Assembly: GCA_029448655.1 (NCBI GenBank)
Contig: JACCLO010000007.1
Location: 1,240,001 to 1,304,000 of the forward strand
DNA from: Wolfiporia cocos
Lineage: Eukaryota > Basidiomycota > Agaricomycetes > Polyporales > Phaeolaceae
DNA: 64,000 nucleotides
Direction: 5' to 3'
Made by a program: the position numbers and the translations under genes. Shown here piece by piece: positions 46,212 to 59,200 of the stretch (the first letter of the stretch is position 1; each line of letters starts with the position of its first letter). The notes beneath the pieces are model-generated. The model was not told the DNA's origin and did no database searches. It saw only the letters and a list, made by a program, of their open reading frames with translations.

Positions 46212-47133
46212 GCATGGTAACGTCTTCCTCGCAGTTGTCCGCGAATTGACTCTATATCCGTGTTGACTCGCATTCTGTGTCAGGGGATGATTGCATGATC
46301 ATGCATAGCTACGTCGTTGGATGCGTATAAATGAGTCACGAGTGTTATGGGGGCCACTATGGGTAATCACACGAATGCCATGGGTTCTAATTATGAATAT
46401 CAGTGCTTCAGCTGTGGACACATAAGTCACCAACGCGCGCGCGTACGGCCTGGGCTTACGGATGAATCGACGACTGGCCGCCGCCGAGACCAGACTGATC
46501 TGCTGCGTGTGGCCGCTCAGCGCTCAGCCACAGTCTCAGTATGGCAGGTCTCCTTCCATACAAGGCAGAGATTTGACATCAATGCATCGTTCTTAGCCTG
46601 TTTCCCGCTACATTCATGACATCATGACGTGCTCGTTAGGTATATAAAGTGCTTGCATTCCTTGGATGTGTGAATGCGTCTTTTCTCAGCCAGTTCTCTC
46701 GCATTACATAACACAGCGGCTGCGAAGCACAGCGCCTCCAAACAAGCGATCTCTCCTTTTGGCGGAGGAACCTTTCTTACTCTCTCAAGTCTTGCTCGCC
46801 CGTATGCAGCTAAGGTCAGCGATCAGGATATTTAGCATGTTCATTGATGCACACTACCGCGACCTTCTTATATCGAAGCCCTTAACTCATTTTCTTGATT
46901 TCATTTTCCTTGAGACGATATCTATTGGTGGGTCGCTCGCGATCGACACCTGGCTCAGTGTGACGGAGCGTGACTGTACCACGTGTAACGGATCACTCTA
47001 TCAAGTGTAGCGCGCACACACTCCATCGTCACCGACGTATTCCCCATCGAGTAAACAATCCTGTGGGTAATGCTGCAACGGAAGACATAACATCGACTGG
47101 CTCTCTTACTGACCCTTTGCTTGTCTTGCTTCT

Positions 47134-50100
47134 ATGGCTAACGCAAAAGACAAACACTACTGGAAACAGCTCAGGGAGACACTCACTGCTGGCCGATGGG
47201 ATCACTCGTTCCCTGCCAAAACGCCCAATGGCGCACCGTTATCTTGGTCAGAGTTAATTCGCAAGTTCAATAAGCACTGTACTGGGCAGACCAGCGTCTC
47301 GGAGCTCGCCTCGCAGCTGCAGGCTCTGTCATTATTGATCTCTGCCAACTCGAGCGATCGCAGTCTTGACGCGAACGAGATCAGCTCGCATGGGCCTCTG
47401 GCGCTGGGACAGGAGTGCATATTGCCCGAAGAGAGGATGGAGGAGGCTTTGGCTGGGTATAACGCTCTTAAGAAGCAGCAGACATCGAACTCCGACGTAC
47501 GTCCCTTGCCAGACACGTCTGTTGTGGCAGCTGATGCGCATGTGTTACACCCACAGTCTATAAGCCTTGCGATCGCGTATTACGCGTATGCACTGAGGCG
47601 ACCTGCAGAATGCCTGTCGGCATTGGAGGAAGTTAAGTCCTTGCCCGACACTCAGAGTCGCGTCTCAACCTCGGACGCGCCGACGACGAACTCCCTCAGC
47701 TTGCGCGTACCGAGCGTCGGGGGCTCTGCTTCCTCTATGCTGATAGCCAGCAATGCATCAGCGGTTTCGTGTGCATCTGTCGCAGAAATCAGTGATGGAA
47801 GCACTTGGTCTGTTGTTGAGAGTGCGCGAAGCATATGCTTGCGAGGTGCGTCGCTCGAATCGGGCTCATGAGCCATATCCTGAGCTTTCTAAGGGATGTG
47901 TCACGAGACGATGTCGCCCAATGAACCACAGAAGGCGTTCGACACCTACATGACCGCGCTTCCTCTCATTGCGAGCATCATCGCCGACATCCCTCCTTAT
48001 GTGCCGACTCAACCCACAGGAGTACCGACCAACGGTGTAGGCACTACCGACGCTAGCTCATTTGGGCGATACCGCGAATTATGGCGCTGGGTCGAACGAC
48101 TGCTCCGACGTGCTATCATCCTCGGCTCGCGACTCTGTGATATCCGTCAAGAAGAGATGGGAAAGGGAACATTGTGGCGCATGCTCGACTCTTACCACTC
48201 TTGCAGTGCGCACTGGCCCCCCACGTTCCGTTCAGAACACCGGTCGACAATCGCAGTGCTTCACCTACGCGCGTTCGTCTTGCGCGTGAACCCCCATCCA
48301 GCCACGTCAAGTCCCCCTGTGACGCGGGAGAACGGCGGCAAGCCGAATCGGTGGATCAGTGCTGCTCGGTCGGTCGTGCAGGAGTATCGTGCCATCTTGA
48401 GCGTCAGCACGCAGTTCCCGAAGGCAGGACAGCGCAACGTCAAAGTTGAAGACCTCGCTGACCTCTGTGTTGCCATATGGGAGGCCGACGGCGCGGTTGG
48501 CGAGTATGCCGGCTGGGTCATTGACGTGAGCATGCGTAGATCAGCGAAGAGCTTGTCCGGTTGGGCTGACCCGCAGGAGGCAGGTATTGTGGTGGGCGAC
48601 ACGTCTGACGTTCAACTCGTGCAAAGTCTACCGGCATATGACGCGTCTGCTGTATGTGTCAGGCGACTCGGCGCTCGCGAAGCGCACGCTGCGCCTGTAC
48701 GTGCAAGTGGTCAGCAAGGCGCGCGAGACGAAGGTCGCCGCGGCGCAGGGCGGAAGCGTCCCGGAGGACGACGACATCGATACCGACCGCAACTGGGTCG
48801 AGACGCTAATCCAAGGCACGCGGATGCTGTGTCGTCTTTCGCTGGCACAGTCGGACGGCGGGCTCGCGCGCGACGATGCGGCCGAGGCTGGTGTGCTGAT
48901 CGAGAAGGCGAAGACGCGCCTGAACAAGGACGACCGGCAGCTCGTCGGGAGCGTGCAGTTGGCAGAGGGGATTTGGCAGTCTGTCATGGCGTATGCGGGT
49001 ACGAGCCACGTCGTTCGCCTGTGCGTTCGGTCGATCGATGACATGCGCGTTCACCCCCAGAACAAGAGCCGCGTACGCGCCCTACGCGCTTTGCGGACTC
49101 GCTCGCCCTGTTGAAGACGGCCGCTGAGACCTACCCAACCCCGTCTGTGCACTACCACCTCGCGCTTGCGTATGCGCGCCCGGGGCAATTGCTGGACATC
49201 CAGGAGGCTATCAGTAACGCGCGCCTCGCAGTAGAGGCCGAGCCTGGAGAGATCCGGTATTGGCACCTGCTTGGCCTGCTGTTGACGGCCTCCGGCGACT
49301 GGAGGGCGGCGCAGGGAGTCTTAGAAGTGGGTGCGGGTGTGGGCGAGGTCGACCTTGCCGATGACGCCACGGTTACGCCAGGGACTACACAAGCCAATGG
49401 GTTTGACGGGGTCCAAATCCATGATTACGCGTCAAGACCGCCCTCCGCTGGCGCGGATGGCGCCGCCAATGGGCATGCAGTCAACGGAGAAGCCGACACA
49501 AGCTCACTGGAGCCCTCCGCATCGAGCGAACCCGTCACTTTGTTGGACAGTACCGCGCTTGCGATTCCCCCTTCTGCGTCGCTGTTGCGCCCGATACCTG
49601 ACAGGCCGCCCCCGTCCCGCCACGAAGCATTTGAGCAAGCTCTCCAGCTGCGCATGACTCAGCTGACGTTGGCTGAGTACGTCGAGGGTCCGGAGGGTGC
49701 TGGGGATAGGTGGGTTGAAGTATTCCATTGGTTCTCTGAGAGACGCGAGATTGGTATAGAAGATAGTGAGTGTCATTTCACTTAATTAGACCCATTCACT
49801 GAATTCTATTGGTCGTCATCAATAGGAAGGCTATCTATTGATAGTAGACGCGATTTGGCGCCCTTGTCGCCCTTGTCTGAGGCTGCCTCCACTGAGAAGC
49901 CTAGACATTCCACTAGCGATGGGCAAAGGACGATGCCCAGGATATTTTCTCCCGTCAACGCCGTAGTAGACGATATACCCCCTCCACCCACTCCTATACC
50001 CATTAAGATCACACCCGCTTCACCTGCGATAATTTCGAGTCCGGGAGGACATGCTGACGAGGAGTCGCCCACTGAGAAGCGTTCGTCGTCTCTTGACGAT

Positions 50101-51069
50101 CCGCACAGAGACCTGTCGAAGGGCAAGAAAGTCAAGGAGGTCCTCAAGGACCGGGTACATAAGGGCCAGGCAGGCATCACGAGGATTTCCAAGAAGATTG
50201 GACATAACGTCGGGAAGCACGGCAGCTTGAACATCAAGCGATCTAACTCTACGCCTGGTACGTGATCAGTTCCTTGGGGAATAAATCCGCTCAGTGGCAC
50301 GATGCAGATCTACACGCCGTCCTGAGCCACTCACCATATCAGGCCTCCTCGATTCACCTACGGCAGCACCTTAGTATTCACGCCTCTCATCAAGATCTAT
50401 CATCGCTCGATGCTACGCCTCCTCCACCTCCCCCAGCACCGCCGCTGCCTTCACAGTTCCCCGCGCCCACACGGAGAAGTCAAGGCGCGAGGGCAGCTCA
50501 AGACCAGCGCATGCTCAGCAATTTGTGGCTGATGTCTGCAGCAATGTTCCGGAGACTGGGCAAAATCGAGCAAGCTCGGGCGGCGGTGCAAGAGGCCGAG
50601 GTGAAGGACGAGAACAATCCGGCAGTCTGGGTGCAGGTATGCTCTGGCATATGCCTTTATTAGATGATCCTTAATTCATGTTCTCTGTTAGCTTGGACTC
50701 TACCATATGGCCCTTAATCACGAGCCTCGCGCAATGGAGGCGTTCCAAAAGGCGCTGTTCATCTCTGCGGACGACGTCGCTGCTACGATCCATCTCTGTC
50801 GATTATACCTGTCTCCCTCGTCTTCGAAGCGAACTGATGGCAAGCAATCCGACGCAGACCGGGATAACATCGATTTGGCTGTGGGGCTGCTGTCTGACCT
50901 CACGCGAGGTCGTGGGTGGGATGTGCCGGAGGCGTGGTACTTTCTGGCGAAGCACCATGGCCTACAGGGACGCAAGGGCCGGGAGCGAGAATGCCTGAGC
51001 TTTGCGCTAACCCTTTCGGAGACGCGGACGTTGCGGGACATTGGCCAAGCAGTAGGCTGGTGTCTCTGA
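47134..51069 (+). CDS. YPP1: TPR protein Ypp1/TTC7, scaffold of plasma-membrane PI4-kinase
   Basis: Exons 47134-47845, 47894-48525, 48584-48998, 49061-49765, 49826-50257, 50308-50636 and 50692-51069 give 1200 residues. In yeast Ypp1 anchors Stt4 PI 4-kinase at the plasma membrane together with Efr3; animal TTC7 does the same. Matching pieces: TAGRWDHSFPAKTPNGAPLSWSEL... (N-terminus), KAFDTYMTALPLI, LWRWVERLLRRAIILGSRL, ALLKTAAETYPTPSVHYHLA, IRYWHLLGLLLTASGDW and the C-terminal TPRs (LGLYHMALNHEPRAMEAF, PEAWYFLAKHHGLQGRKG). A disordered Ser/Pro insert of about 250 residues (around residues 860-1010) splits the TPR array, as is usual in fungi. All six introns are 48-62 nt. The 5' flank is also duplicated downstream of secreted protein copies 1 and 2. 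Confidence 0.88.
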
Positions 51070-52268
51070 TCGTCATTGTTGATTCCTGCTACGATAATTC
51101 ATGCATAATCTGATTCGAATTCTTATTGGTGTCATAGGTCCGCAAGCCTTCGAGCAGTGTGATGACATATACAATCTGAACATGCAGGACATGTGCGAGT
51201 TACAGGCCGTGAAGAGGCCGCGTCGTACAAAGAATATCTGGGATTTATTCCACGTGAAGTTGTTCGAATTGCTTAGCGAAGTGCTAGCTAGGCACGGAGC
51301 CGATCGACTCGGCACCTCGTCTCCGCGTATGTATCTTCGAGCTATCGCTGGAACAATTCATGCGCGGTAAGCCGGCTTCGAGTGTCTTAGCTCAATTGTT
51401 TCATGCTCGGTCTCTGTCAGAGGTGAATTCAAGTGGGGTATCTCTGATGACAACCTGATCTTATTGGTTTCTGGTCGCTGCTGCGGACGCCTGCGGCTCG
51501 GTATGAGCGTTTGGGAATCGGGCTTCCAGTGTTACACAACGAGTAAAACGACTGCGGATTGTATGCTGCGCCCAGGGATAGCACCGAGGTCGAGGTGTTG
51601 CTCATGAGCGCTTATTGACTCTCATCTGTTGAGCGATCGGAGCTTAGCTTGGTCACTAGTGGACGTGGGCAGTGCAGGCCCCTAGTAGCCGGCGTGGGAT
51701 ATGTAGATGCGCAAAAATCGCCGCGTCAAGTCGATACTTACGTTTTCTGGGTCAGGTTCACAGAATTCGCTAACCAACACAGCCGACGTCAATGCCATGC
51801 GGTAGAATGTTGGTGGCAAACGTGAAGAACGCTGTGTATGGGTCCCTTTTAGGCGTACACGAATGGGCGCTTGGATGAGTAGCGCATACTGCATGGTGAC
51901 TACGTTTAATCATACACCCAGAAACACTCAGGAACTCTACTGCAGCGGTGTCGCCCGGTGTGCCTACACAACAATCGTGAGGTTGAGGGACAGTGGTGAT
52001 CGCACAGTCAGATCTTTTGCGCTGTTATACTCCTATCCTGCCATCGCCCTTGCACATGCGCGTGTCGCATGAGGCGCTGCGAACTTTGATTGACTGCGGG
52101 CCCTGGCTCTGATGTGCGCATATATATCGGTAGGAGGATTGACGATATCTGCATCCACTCCCTTCCCCTCAACTCTGCGATATTACGGCGCAACCCCTAT
52201 ACACTGATCGCTAATCGACGGGGTTTTCAACGGTCGATCCAGTCTACATCCCGACTTTACCGTTCAAT
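51070..52268. other. Intergenic stretch
   Basis: A 90-codon frame at 51101-51370 (contains DDIYNLNMQDMCELQ) has an ATG but no recognisable family and could be chance. No other feature is seen before the transporter gene. Confidence 0.35.
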
Positions 52269-54511
52269 ATGTTAATCTACTGGTTCCGGAGGCGTTCGAG
52301 CAAAGGCGAGCGAAGAGATAGCAAACCTGATTCTACGGACGCTGGTGGGGGGACACCTAGTCGCCGATGGACGATTCTCCTATGCATCTCTCTGCTCATT
52401 CCAGTCTTTTTTGAGACCTTGGACTACACAGGCAAGTCGTTACCGATTGCACTACATGGGGCACTGACCATCGCTGTAACGGCATTCAGTGGTCGCCACT
52501 GCACAGGTTCATATTGCTGTATGTCGAGCCTTTTGCGATACACAATCACACTACCTCTAATTAGCTCTGATCTCTAGTCTGCATTCAATCGCCTGGATTT
52601 ACAGAGGTCAGTGCAGTGTTTACGAGAGTCGCTCAAGAGAAATGATTGCTAAATGGCTGTAGCTGGATCGGAACCGCATATTTGCTTACGTCAACAGTAT
52701 TCCTGCCTCTATTTGCCTCTATAGCCGATATCTGGGGCCGCCACTCGGCATTACAAGTGGCTCTACTGCTCTTCATGACTGGTAGTGCCATAAGTACCGG
52801 AAGCCAGAACATGGTCACGATGCTGGCAGGGCGTGGTGTTGCTGGTATAGGGGCTGCAGGCCAAATGACGGTCAGTATTGTTAATTAGTCAACAATGCAC
52901 TCGCCGAAGCTTATCGGCATGTAGGTTGTGAGAGTTATCATGGCTGACTCGGGCTCGTTAAATGCCAACAACTGGCAACAAGCCATGTTATTTTTCCTTT
53001 ACACAATTGGCTATTGTATCGGCCCATTCATAGGCGGCGAATTGCTCACTGTTTCCTTTCGATGGATTTTCGCAATCAAGTGAGATTTTATCCGCTTCCG
53101 CTGCTCTCGAATTTCATGTATGGCTTCCAGCCTTCCAGCATGTGCAGTTGCCATAGTGCTAGCGTTCTTTATCCTGAGGGGTAGAACAAAGGGGCCGCAG
53201 GGGCGAGACGGACTTCCTGCAGGTCAAGAAACATTCCTCGACCGGATGTTCCGCGTGGACTGGATTGGCGCTTTCCTCTTCATGGCTGGTGGGATCGCTG
53301 TCATGCTGGCACTCAACTGGGGCTCCACATACGGATGGAACTCAGCGCGGGTGATTGTCTGCTTTGTTACGGGAGGATTTGCCTACATTATATTCCTCGG
53401 ATTCGAACATATCCTGGAACGTCGCTCGAGCTTGTCTTCCAGCGTATCCACCGGCAACCGCTCATTCTGGACCCAGCCAATGCTACCTATATCGATATTC
53501 CGCTCACTGGACATCTCAATCACGCAATATGCCACTCTCGTCTCAGGAATGGTCCTCATTGTCATGTTCTACTTCGTGGCTGTGTTCATGGTCATTGTCG
53601 CCGGGCGATCTGCGTCTAATGCGGGTGTGCAATTGATATACTTTGCACCTGGAATGGTTAGTGCGCTGGATCAAAGTCTGACGGTGTCGCTGATCAGCCT
53701 GTAGGGTGCTGGCTCTCTGCTGCAAATTCGCTTAATCAAGCAATACAGACAGGTATGGCTACTGGCGGACCCTGAGGGAGGAGATGCTGACGTGTTCTCT
53801 AGCCCAAGTATCCAATCATGTTGGGTAGCCTCGTCCTCACCATCTCCCTGGGACTCATCTCCATGGCGGTGGAAAAGAATAATACGGGCATGATTGCAGG
53901 GTGCGCTTCTGAGGGACAAACACCTCTCTTTTTCTTTTCTAAGATGACTTCATGCAGTTTCATGGTCATGTCCGGAGTTGGCGTTGGACTGTCCATTGGC
54001 GCACTCGCAATACATGCGCGTTTCTCGCAACCCGCAGATAAAGTCGCTATTGTTTCAGCGTTGTTGCTCTTCGTAGGTTGCTGTCCTATTCATAATGTCT
54101 CCTCATGCTGAATGGTGTGACAAGTCCCGCTCGCTTGGAGGCACGATCGGACTTGCACAGTGCGGCGCAGTGCTTGACGCAAAGGTCCGGCAGTATATCA
54201 CGTCCGCTGTGGAATCTGGTGCAATTCCAGACTCTGCAGCCATCGCATCGTCTTTGGCGTCGCTCGGCTCGCTGCAGAACATCAACTCGCTGCCACCAGC
54301 CGTACAGACAATTGTGCGGGACGCATATCGCGATGGGACGCGATGGGCCTTCATTTCGCTGATCCCTTGGGCAGCTCTAGGATTTCTCGGGACATTGTGT
54401 CTTTCGAATATCAAGGATTCGGATGCAGCGCCCTCGGACAAGGAGGAGATACCAACATCTGAGCTACCTCTCCATACACAGCGATCTTCTGAAACTCTGC
54501 GTAGTGCCTAA
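52269..54511 (+). CDS. MFS transporter, drug:H+ antiporter-2 like
   Basis: Nine exons (52269-52431, 52490-52518, 52578-52606, 52663-52870, 52925-53079, 53131-53656, 53705-53752, 53803-54072, 54125-54511) give 604 residues. Helix 1 contains ETLDYTVVATAQVHIAS, the family C-like motif of DHA2 proteins. WIGTAYLLTSTVFLPLFASIAD plus IWGRHSA is motif A between helices 2 and 3, and GRGVAGIGAAGQM is motif B-like. Further hydrophobic segments bring the total to about 14. The substrate is unknown; such proteins export drugs or small molecules at the plasma membrane using protons. Intron 1 has a GC donor (AG|GCAAGT); no GT site there joins TLDYT to VVATAQ. Two exons are only 29 nt. No biosynthetic genes lie nearby. 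Confidence 0.88.
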
Positions 54512-54959
54512 TGAGCACGGAGCAATTGTTTGTGGCCATCCTCTATAATGCTCGACTGCGTGGTTCGCCTCTGAGAATGTTTAGGGCCTTTGGTCCACTG
54601 CACCCACTGATATACCGTCATTATCAACGAGAATGGCGGATATGATGACATGTTATCTACGTATACCCAAATAAGCGATCTCCCCCCCGATAGCCTCCGG
54701 TTCCGACTTCCTGTGCGCCACACCGCATCCAGAGCGGCTGAAGCTATCCGTAGAAGTCATGATCAGCAGGGTGATCCTTCCTGATCGATTGCCAGATATA
54801 GTGATCAAGCACCGGCCACTAGTGCGAATAAGCAGGCAGCGTGTCCACCACGCGGTCTGAGCGTCTGGGCAACTGACTCGTTCCACTCTATGCCACAATC
54901 ACAATCTCTGCAGATACATAGGTCGCTTAGCCTCTACCAGCCATAATCACCTCGGCACG
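54512..54959. other. Intergenic stretch
   Basis: This is the 3' flank of the transporter gene and the promoter of the coiled-coil gene. Nothing else is recognised. Confidence 0.45.
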
Positions 54960-57469
54960 ATGTCTGAGATGCCCGGGGGCTTCTCCGCAGACTCCGATGG
55001 GGACATTTACATCGATCCAGAGCCCGATCTCAATTGGAAGAATCAAGTACGGGAGCGCATCCAGGCTGAGTTACAGCCTGAGGTCGATAAGGCTCGTCGC
55101 GAAAGGGAGACTCGGCTAACGCACAATGGAAGAGACAAAACTGCCCGAGACCTGATCCAGAGAAATCATGAATTGACTATGGCTGCTCTTCGCGCCCAGG
55201 CACAGACAAGGTATCAGGATGCTTTAGACCGCGAAAGACAGGAGCGCCGATGGGCAACAGGGCAGAGATTGGATAGCCCGTGGACTGACACTTCAAAGCA
55301 AGAACAGCAATCGCTGCTGAATCAGCTGGGCCTGCATATGCATCTTGACCACGATACTCCCAATGCATATCAGCAGTATCCTCTCGCCGGACTATCGAAT
55401 ACAAATGGCCGTACTTTTGATCAGGATACTGATCATTCGCGGCAGAACGCTAGCCCGAATTTTCAGTCAAGCTCACAAATCCAGTCAACGAGTCGAAACG
55501 ATACGCATTGGTCAGCAGACGGTCGAGGCACCCCAAATGATGGTTTGTGGCCTATCGTTGCCTACAGCGTTGTCGAAGTTAATGACGATTATTGCTAGTG
55601 CGTGTGCGCACACGCATAAATTCACTGAGAGGCGGTCATGAGATTTGGCGTCCATCCATGACCACAGATACCGAGTCAATAGTCTCCTCAGGATCGGGTG
55701 TCTTCGCTACCGTAAGGCCGCATAGCTCGGACGAAATGCGCAAACAGCCTTTTGTGCAGAACAAGCCCACCAAAATGTTGTTTCAGGGGCCCGAGCGCCC
55801 AGTGCGACTCGAAACTCCCTCAGGCGCATCTTCGTTGGAGGAGCTTACTGCACGATTCCTTGGTGCAGGACTTGGGCAGGAAGGCAGATCGTCTACTCCA
55901 CAGATGCGCTTCGGACCAACCATCAACGTTGGCTCTTTCTCCACCGATCGCCCACAATCAGCGACCCCGAGACCTACCTTCGTCCCATCCCCGTTCTTGC
56001 AGGGACCCTCCCGTATACCGCCGAGCTTCTCTGCTGATCTAGAGTATGAGCCACCCGTCATACCCGAGCGGTTCCCCCTGCACAATCAGCATGCACCCGC
56101 AGTACCTAGTGGTCTCCGCGTCTCAGCTACGACACCGCGTCCGAACCCGCCCCAGACGGGGTTTTCCAATGGAAACATCATGGTGGTCGATCCGCGCACG
56201 TTCACGATCGATGACGATGCCCGGAGCCTGCAATCCCCATACAATCCGCACAAACTCCTCGCGGCAGCCTTTAGCGCGACGTTTGGTAGCACAGAGCTCG
56301 GCGCTACCATACCACAAGCACTACATGAGGGGATGGACGAGGAGGTGGACCAGACGGATATGCATAAACCCGATGCTGTCAAGGGATCATCCTCGGACGA
56401 ATATAATGTGATCGCCTCAGACGAGGGAGACAGCGAGTGGGAGGAATTGAATAAGGCGACGCAGCCTAAGAAGGCGAAGGATACTTTGCGTGCAAAAGGG
56501 GTAGCCCAGCCGAATGGTGTTCTCCAGTCGAAACAGACCGCTCAGCCGAAAGATAGCGCCTCGCCAGAGTCCGTTGTTGCTGGAAAGAAGAAGAAAGTCG
56601 CGTTTGTCGAGGAGATAGAGGATGAGGAATGGGCAGCGCCGAAAACGGTGATAGTGGAAGAGGCAGCGGAAGAGGCGGAGGAACCCTCGAAGAAGCCACC
56701 GCTCAAGGGTGCAAAGGCGAGGCGGAAAGAGGACGCGAAACGGAAGGAGCAGGAAGCTAAGCGTGCAGAGGAGGAGAGAAAGAAAGAAGAAGCCCGAAAG
56801 CGTGAGGAGGCGGCTCGTCTTGCAGAAGAAGCGCGTCGAAAAGAAGAGGAACAACGAGAGAGGGAGGTGCAGCGTCGGGAAGAGCAGATGCATCGTCAAG
56901 GGAGTCAAGCCAAGCAAAGCCAAAACACAATAAAGCTGAAGGCACAAGAGAAAAAGCGAGAGGAGTTGCAGAAGCAGCCCGCGGATGAGGTGGCATTGGG
57001 TGAGGAAACATTGGTGGCATTTTTGCAGCAACAAGAGGAGACGAGACAGCGCGTAGAAGGTCGTCAGGGAAAAGACAGCGCAGCGGCTGTTCCGGATTTG
57101 AAGACCAGAGGGAAGGGTAAGGCAGCCGTCGCAGACAAGAAGGAGGTGACAGCCAGCCAAGGAGGTGACGATCTCAGCAAATGGGCGGACGCGCTCATGC
57201 AAAAGGAGGCTGATCTCGCACAGAAGGCTGAAGAGTTGCGGGTGCGGGAGCTAGCATTAGTTGAGAGGGAGAGGGAGGAGGCTAGACGCCAGGAGGAGGA
57301 TAAGCGACGAAAGCCAGGACCGGCACGCAAGAAGGAGGATGAACTCCGCGCGAAGGAGAAGGAGTTACAGCAGCGTGCGGAGGAGCTTAGGAAGCGCGAG
57401 GAAGCCCTAGGTGAGATGCTCGCGAGGATCCACGCTCTCCACGACGAATTTCAGAGGAAATGGCCATGA
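54960..57469 (+). CDS. Coiled-coil protein of unknown function
   Basis: Exons 54960-55542 and 55632-57469 give 806 residues; the 89-nt intron (GTTTGT..GAG|AG acceptor) is the only join I found that keeps both frames open. The N-terminal 200 residues carry a charged helix (RRERETRLTHNGRDKTARDL). The middle is Pro/Ser rich with FGPTINVGSF and RTFTIDDDARSLQSPYNP. From about residue 470 to the end runs a long Glu/Lys/Arg/Ala helix (KREEAARLAEEARRKEEEQR, KEKELQQRAEELRKREEALG) typical of a single alpha helix or coiled coil. Such low-complexity helices do not reveal function. The long antisense frame over this part is a shadow of its codon bias. Confidence 0.65.
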
Positions 57470-57872
57470 TGGACGGGGCGATCGTGCGGTAATCAATTCT
57501 GGCTGCAGTATCAATGGTATGCTTTCTCTAACGAATTAGACATCTTGCGGCATAACGATATGAAGATAGTATATCTGTTGTATTTGTAGGGATTGCTGAT
57601 CTCCTTTCTCTGTTCCGCATATTCTGGGTCATGAGATACAGATTCTCGGACGCTGCCCGGCTGGGCAAGGAATCTATGATAAGCTGCATTTGCTTACCTA
57701 ATAATCGCACTTTTCTGCTACTCGCATCGGTGGCATGATTCGTAATATAGCATCTCATTGAGCACCAGAATCCTGTATCGATCAATTTGCTACGACCCTT
57801 CCGAGGCACCTGTTACCACTATAGCGCTATCAATTTCTCATAGCGGATAGATTTAACAAATGCGCGCCCACC
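57470..57872. other. Convergent intergenic region
   Basis: This lies between the 3' ends of the coiled-coil gene (+) and the cyclodeaminase-family gene (-). It is AT-rich, with no gene recognised. Confidence 0.5.
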
Positions 57873-59200
57873 TCAGTCGTCCCCATCAAAATCAATTGTC
57901 GATCCGATACCTTCAAGCACTGCACGATCCACGACAGCCGTGGCAATGGCCACATCTTGCACACCAACGCCGACTGACTTGAAAATCGTCACATCACCAC
58001 TCTCCCTGATGTCCTGCACGAGCTTTTCGTTGGGCGTCCAAATTATTCCCTCTGCATCGTTTGGGTTGCGTAGATGCACCAGCTCGCCCAGCTCAGTAAG
58101 GTCAGATGGATTGAGACAGGCATCGATAATCTCTCCGGCCTCTGCCTAGTGATACGCGCCAGACGTCGAGACGTACCTCAGTGAACGCACAGAGACGTGG
58201 AGCGGTCACGTACCATAGATGCTTCCTTAGAGTCGACAACAATCCTCGCACGTCGAATAAGCTCGCTGTCGATCTCGTGCCTTAGATGTAAGTAGTCAAC
58301 AATAGGACATGCCAACTGCAGTGCAGCTAAGATACCATGGTTGTCGGATTTAACTTACATTTCAGGCTTGTATGAGCCAATGAGACAAAGATGACATCCT
58401 GACTTCACGAACGCGGAGGGAAACAGAGGTTCGGTGGAAGAGGTCGCAGTGATAATGATATCAGCATTCCGCACTGCTTCCTCGTATGTTCTAGTCGAAG
58501 GCGAGCTGTGACTAGGCAAGGCACCTGCCATGAGCTTGACATCGGGATGTCTCTGCGCGAGTGTAGACAGAAGCGACGCGAGCCTGGAGTTGAGGGAGCG
58601 ATTATATATCGTACACGAGGTCAAAGTGCGGAAATGGCGCAGAAACAGGTCGACATGCGCGGCAATTTGTGCGCCTGCACCAACTACTAGTAGGCTAAAC
58701 GGTGGCTTGCTCGGTGCCACAAGGAGACGTGTTACCAGCAATGAGCCTGGAACATACCATGATTATTAGCCTACGCGAGATGCGCACATCTGCATCAAGG
58801 CTTGGACGCAGATTAGGTAAGGCGCACCGGCCGCGTTCCTTAGAGCAGTCAATTGTCTAGCATTCACAATGGCCTTGACATTGCCAGAGCTCTCATTCAG
58901 GACAAGAGTGGTAGCAGGCAAGCCACGCTCCTTCGTCTCCTGAGAAGCCGAAGAAGAGGGCACGGAGACAACTTTGACAGCAGTACCAACAGAGTCTATC
59001 CGGGACGGCATAAACAAAGCCGTATGATTCGGCATCGGCAGTGATGTGCGATGCGGCTGGTGAATCTCTCGCAGCGGCGAGGGGCCTTTGCTTTCAGAGA
59101 GAAGCGCGAAAACACTAGCCATTAGATCAGTAAGCTCATCGGGGTTGAATCTGGATGTTACGGCCGCAACATCAGACTTGGAAAGAACTAGCAGAGACAT
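57873..59200 (-). CDS. Ornithine cyclodeaminase/mu-crystallin family protein
   Basis: On the minus strand, exons 59200-58828, 58746-58359, 58280-58214 and 58145-57873 give 366 residues. The N-terminal part has LVLSKSDVAAVTSRFNPDEL and KVVSVPSSSASQETKERGLP (the K-V-x-V substrate strand). The Rossmann part starts LLVVGAGAQIAAHVDLFLR, a GxGxxx NAD(P) site, followed by CTIYNRSLNSR and ADIIITATSSTEPLF. The end reads VFKSVGVGVQDVAIATAVVD, the family's signature G-x-Q-D-x-A. Members deaminate ornithine or alanine or reduce ketimines; the substrate here cannot be told. Introns are 81, 78 and 68 nt, somewhat longer than elsewhere. No neighbour suggests a pathway. Confidence 0.9.

Larger units (their letters stand above)
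45620..47133 (+). repeat. Duplicated unit, copy 3
   Basis: The upstream part begins before the solo LTR (about 44720) and resumes at 45620. The gene and the downstream part follow, but here the downstream part is the genuine 5' flank of YPP1. Confidence 0.7.

Noticed and set aside
56417..57202. Long minus-strand open frame (261 codons) rich in Leu and Phe
   Set aside because: It is the antisense of the Glu/Lys-rich helix of the coiled-coil gene; the composition follows from GAG/AAG codons, and no membrane-protein pattern is convincing.
47134..59200. A secondary-metabolite cluster around the MFS transporter
   Set aside because: Neighbours are a PI4-kinase scaffold, a coiled-coil protein and a cyclodeaminase-family gene; no biosynthetic core enzyme is present.
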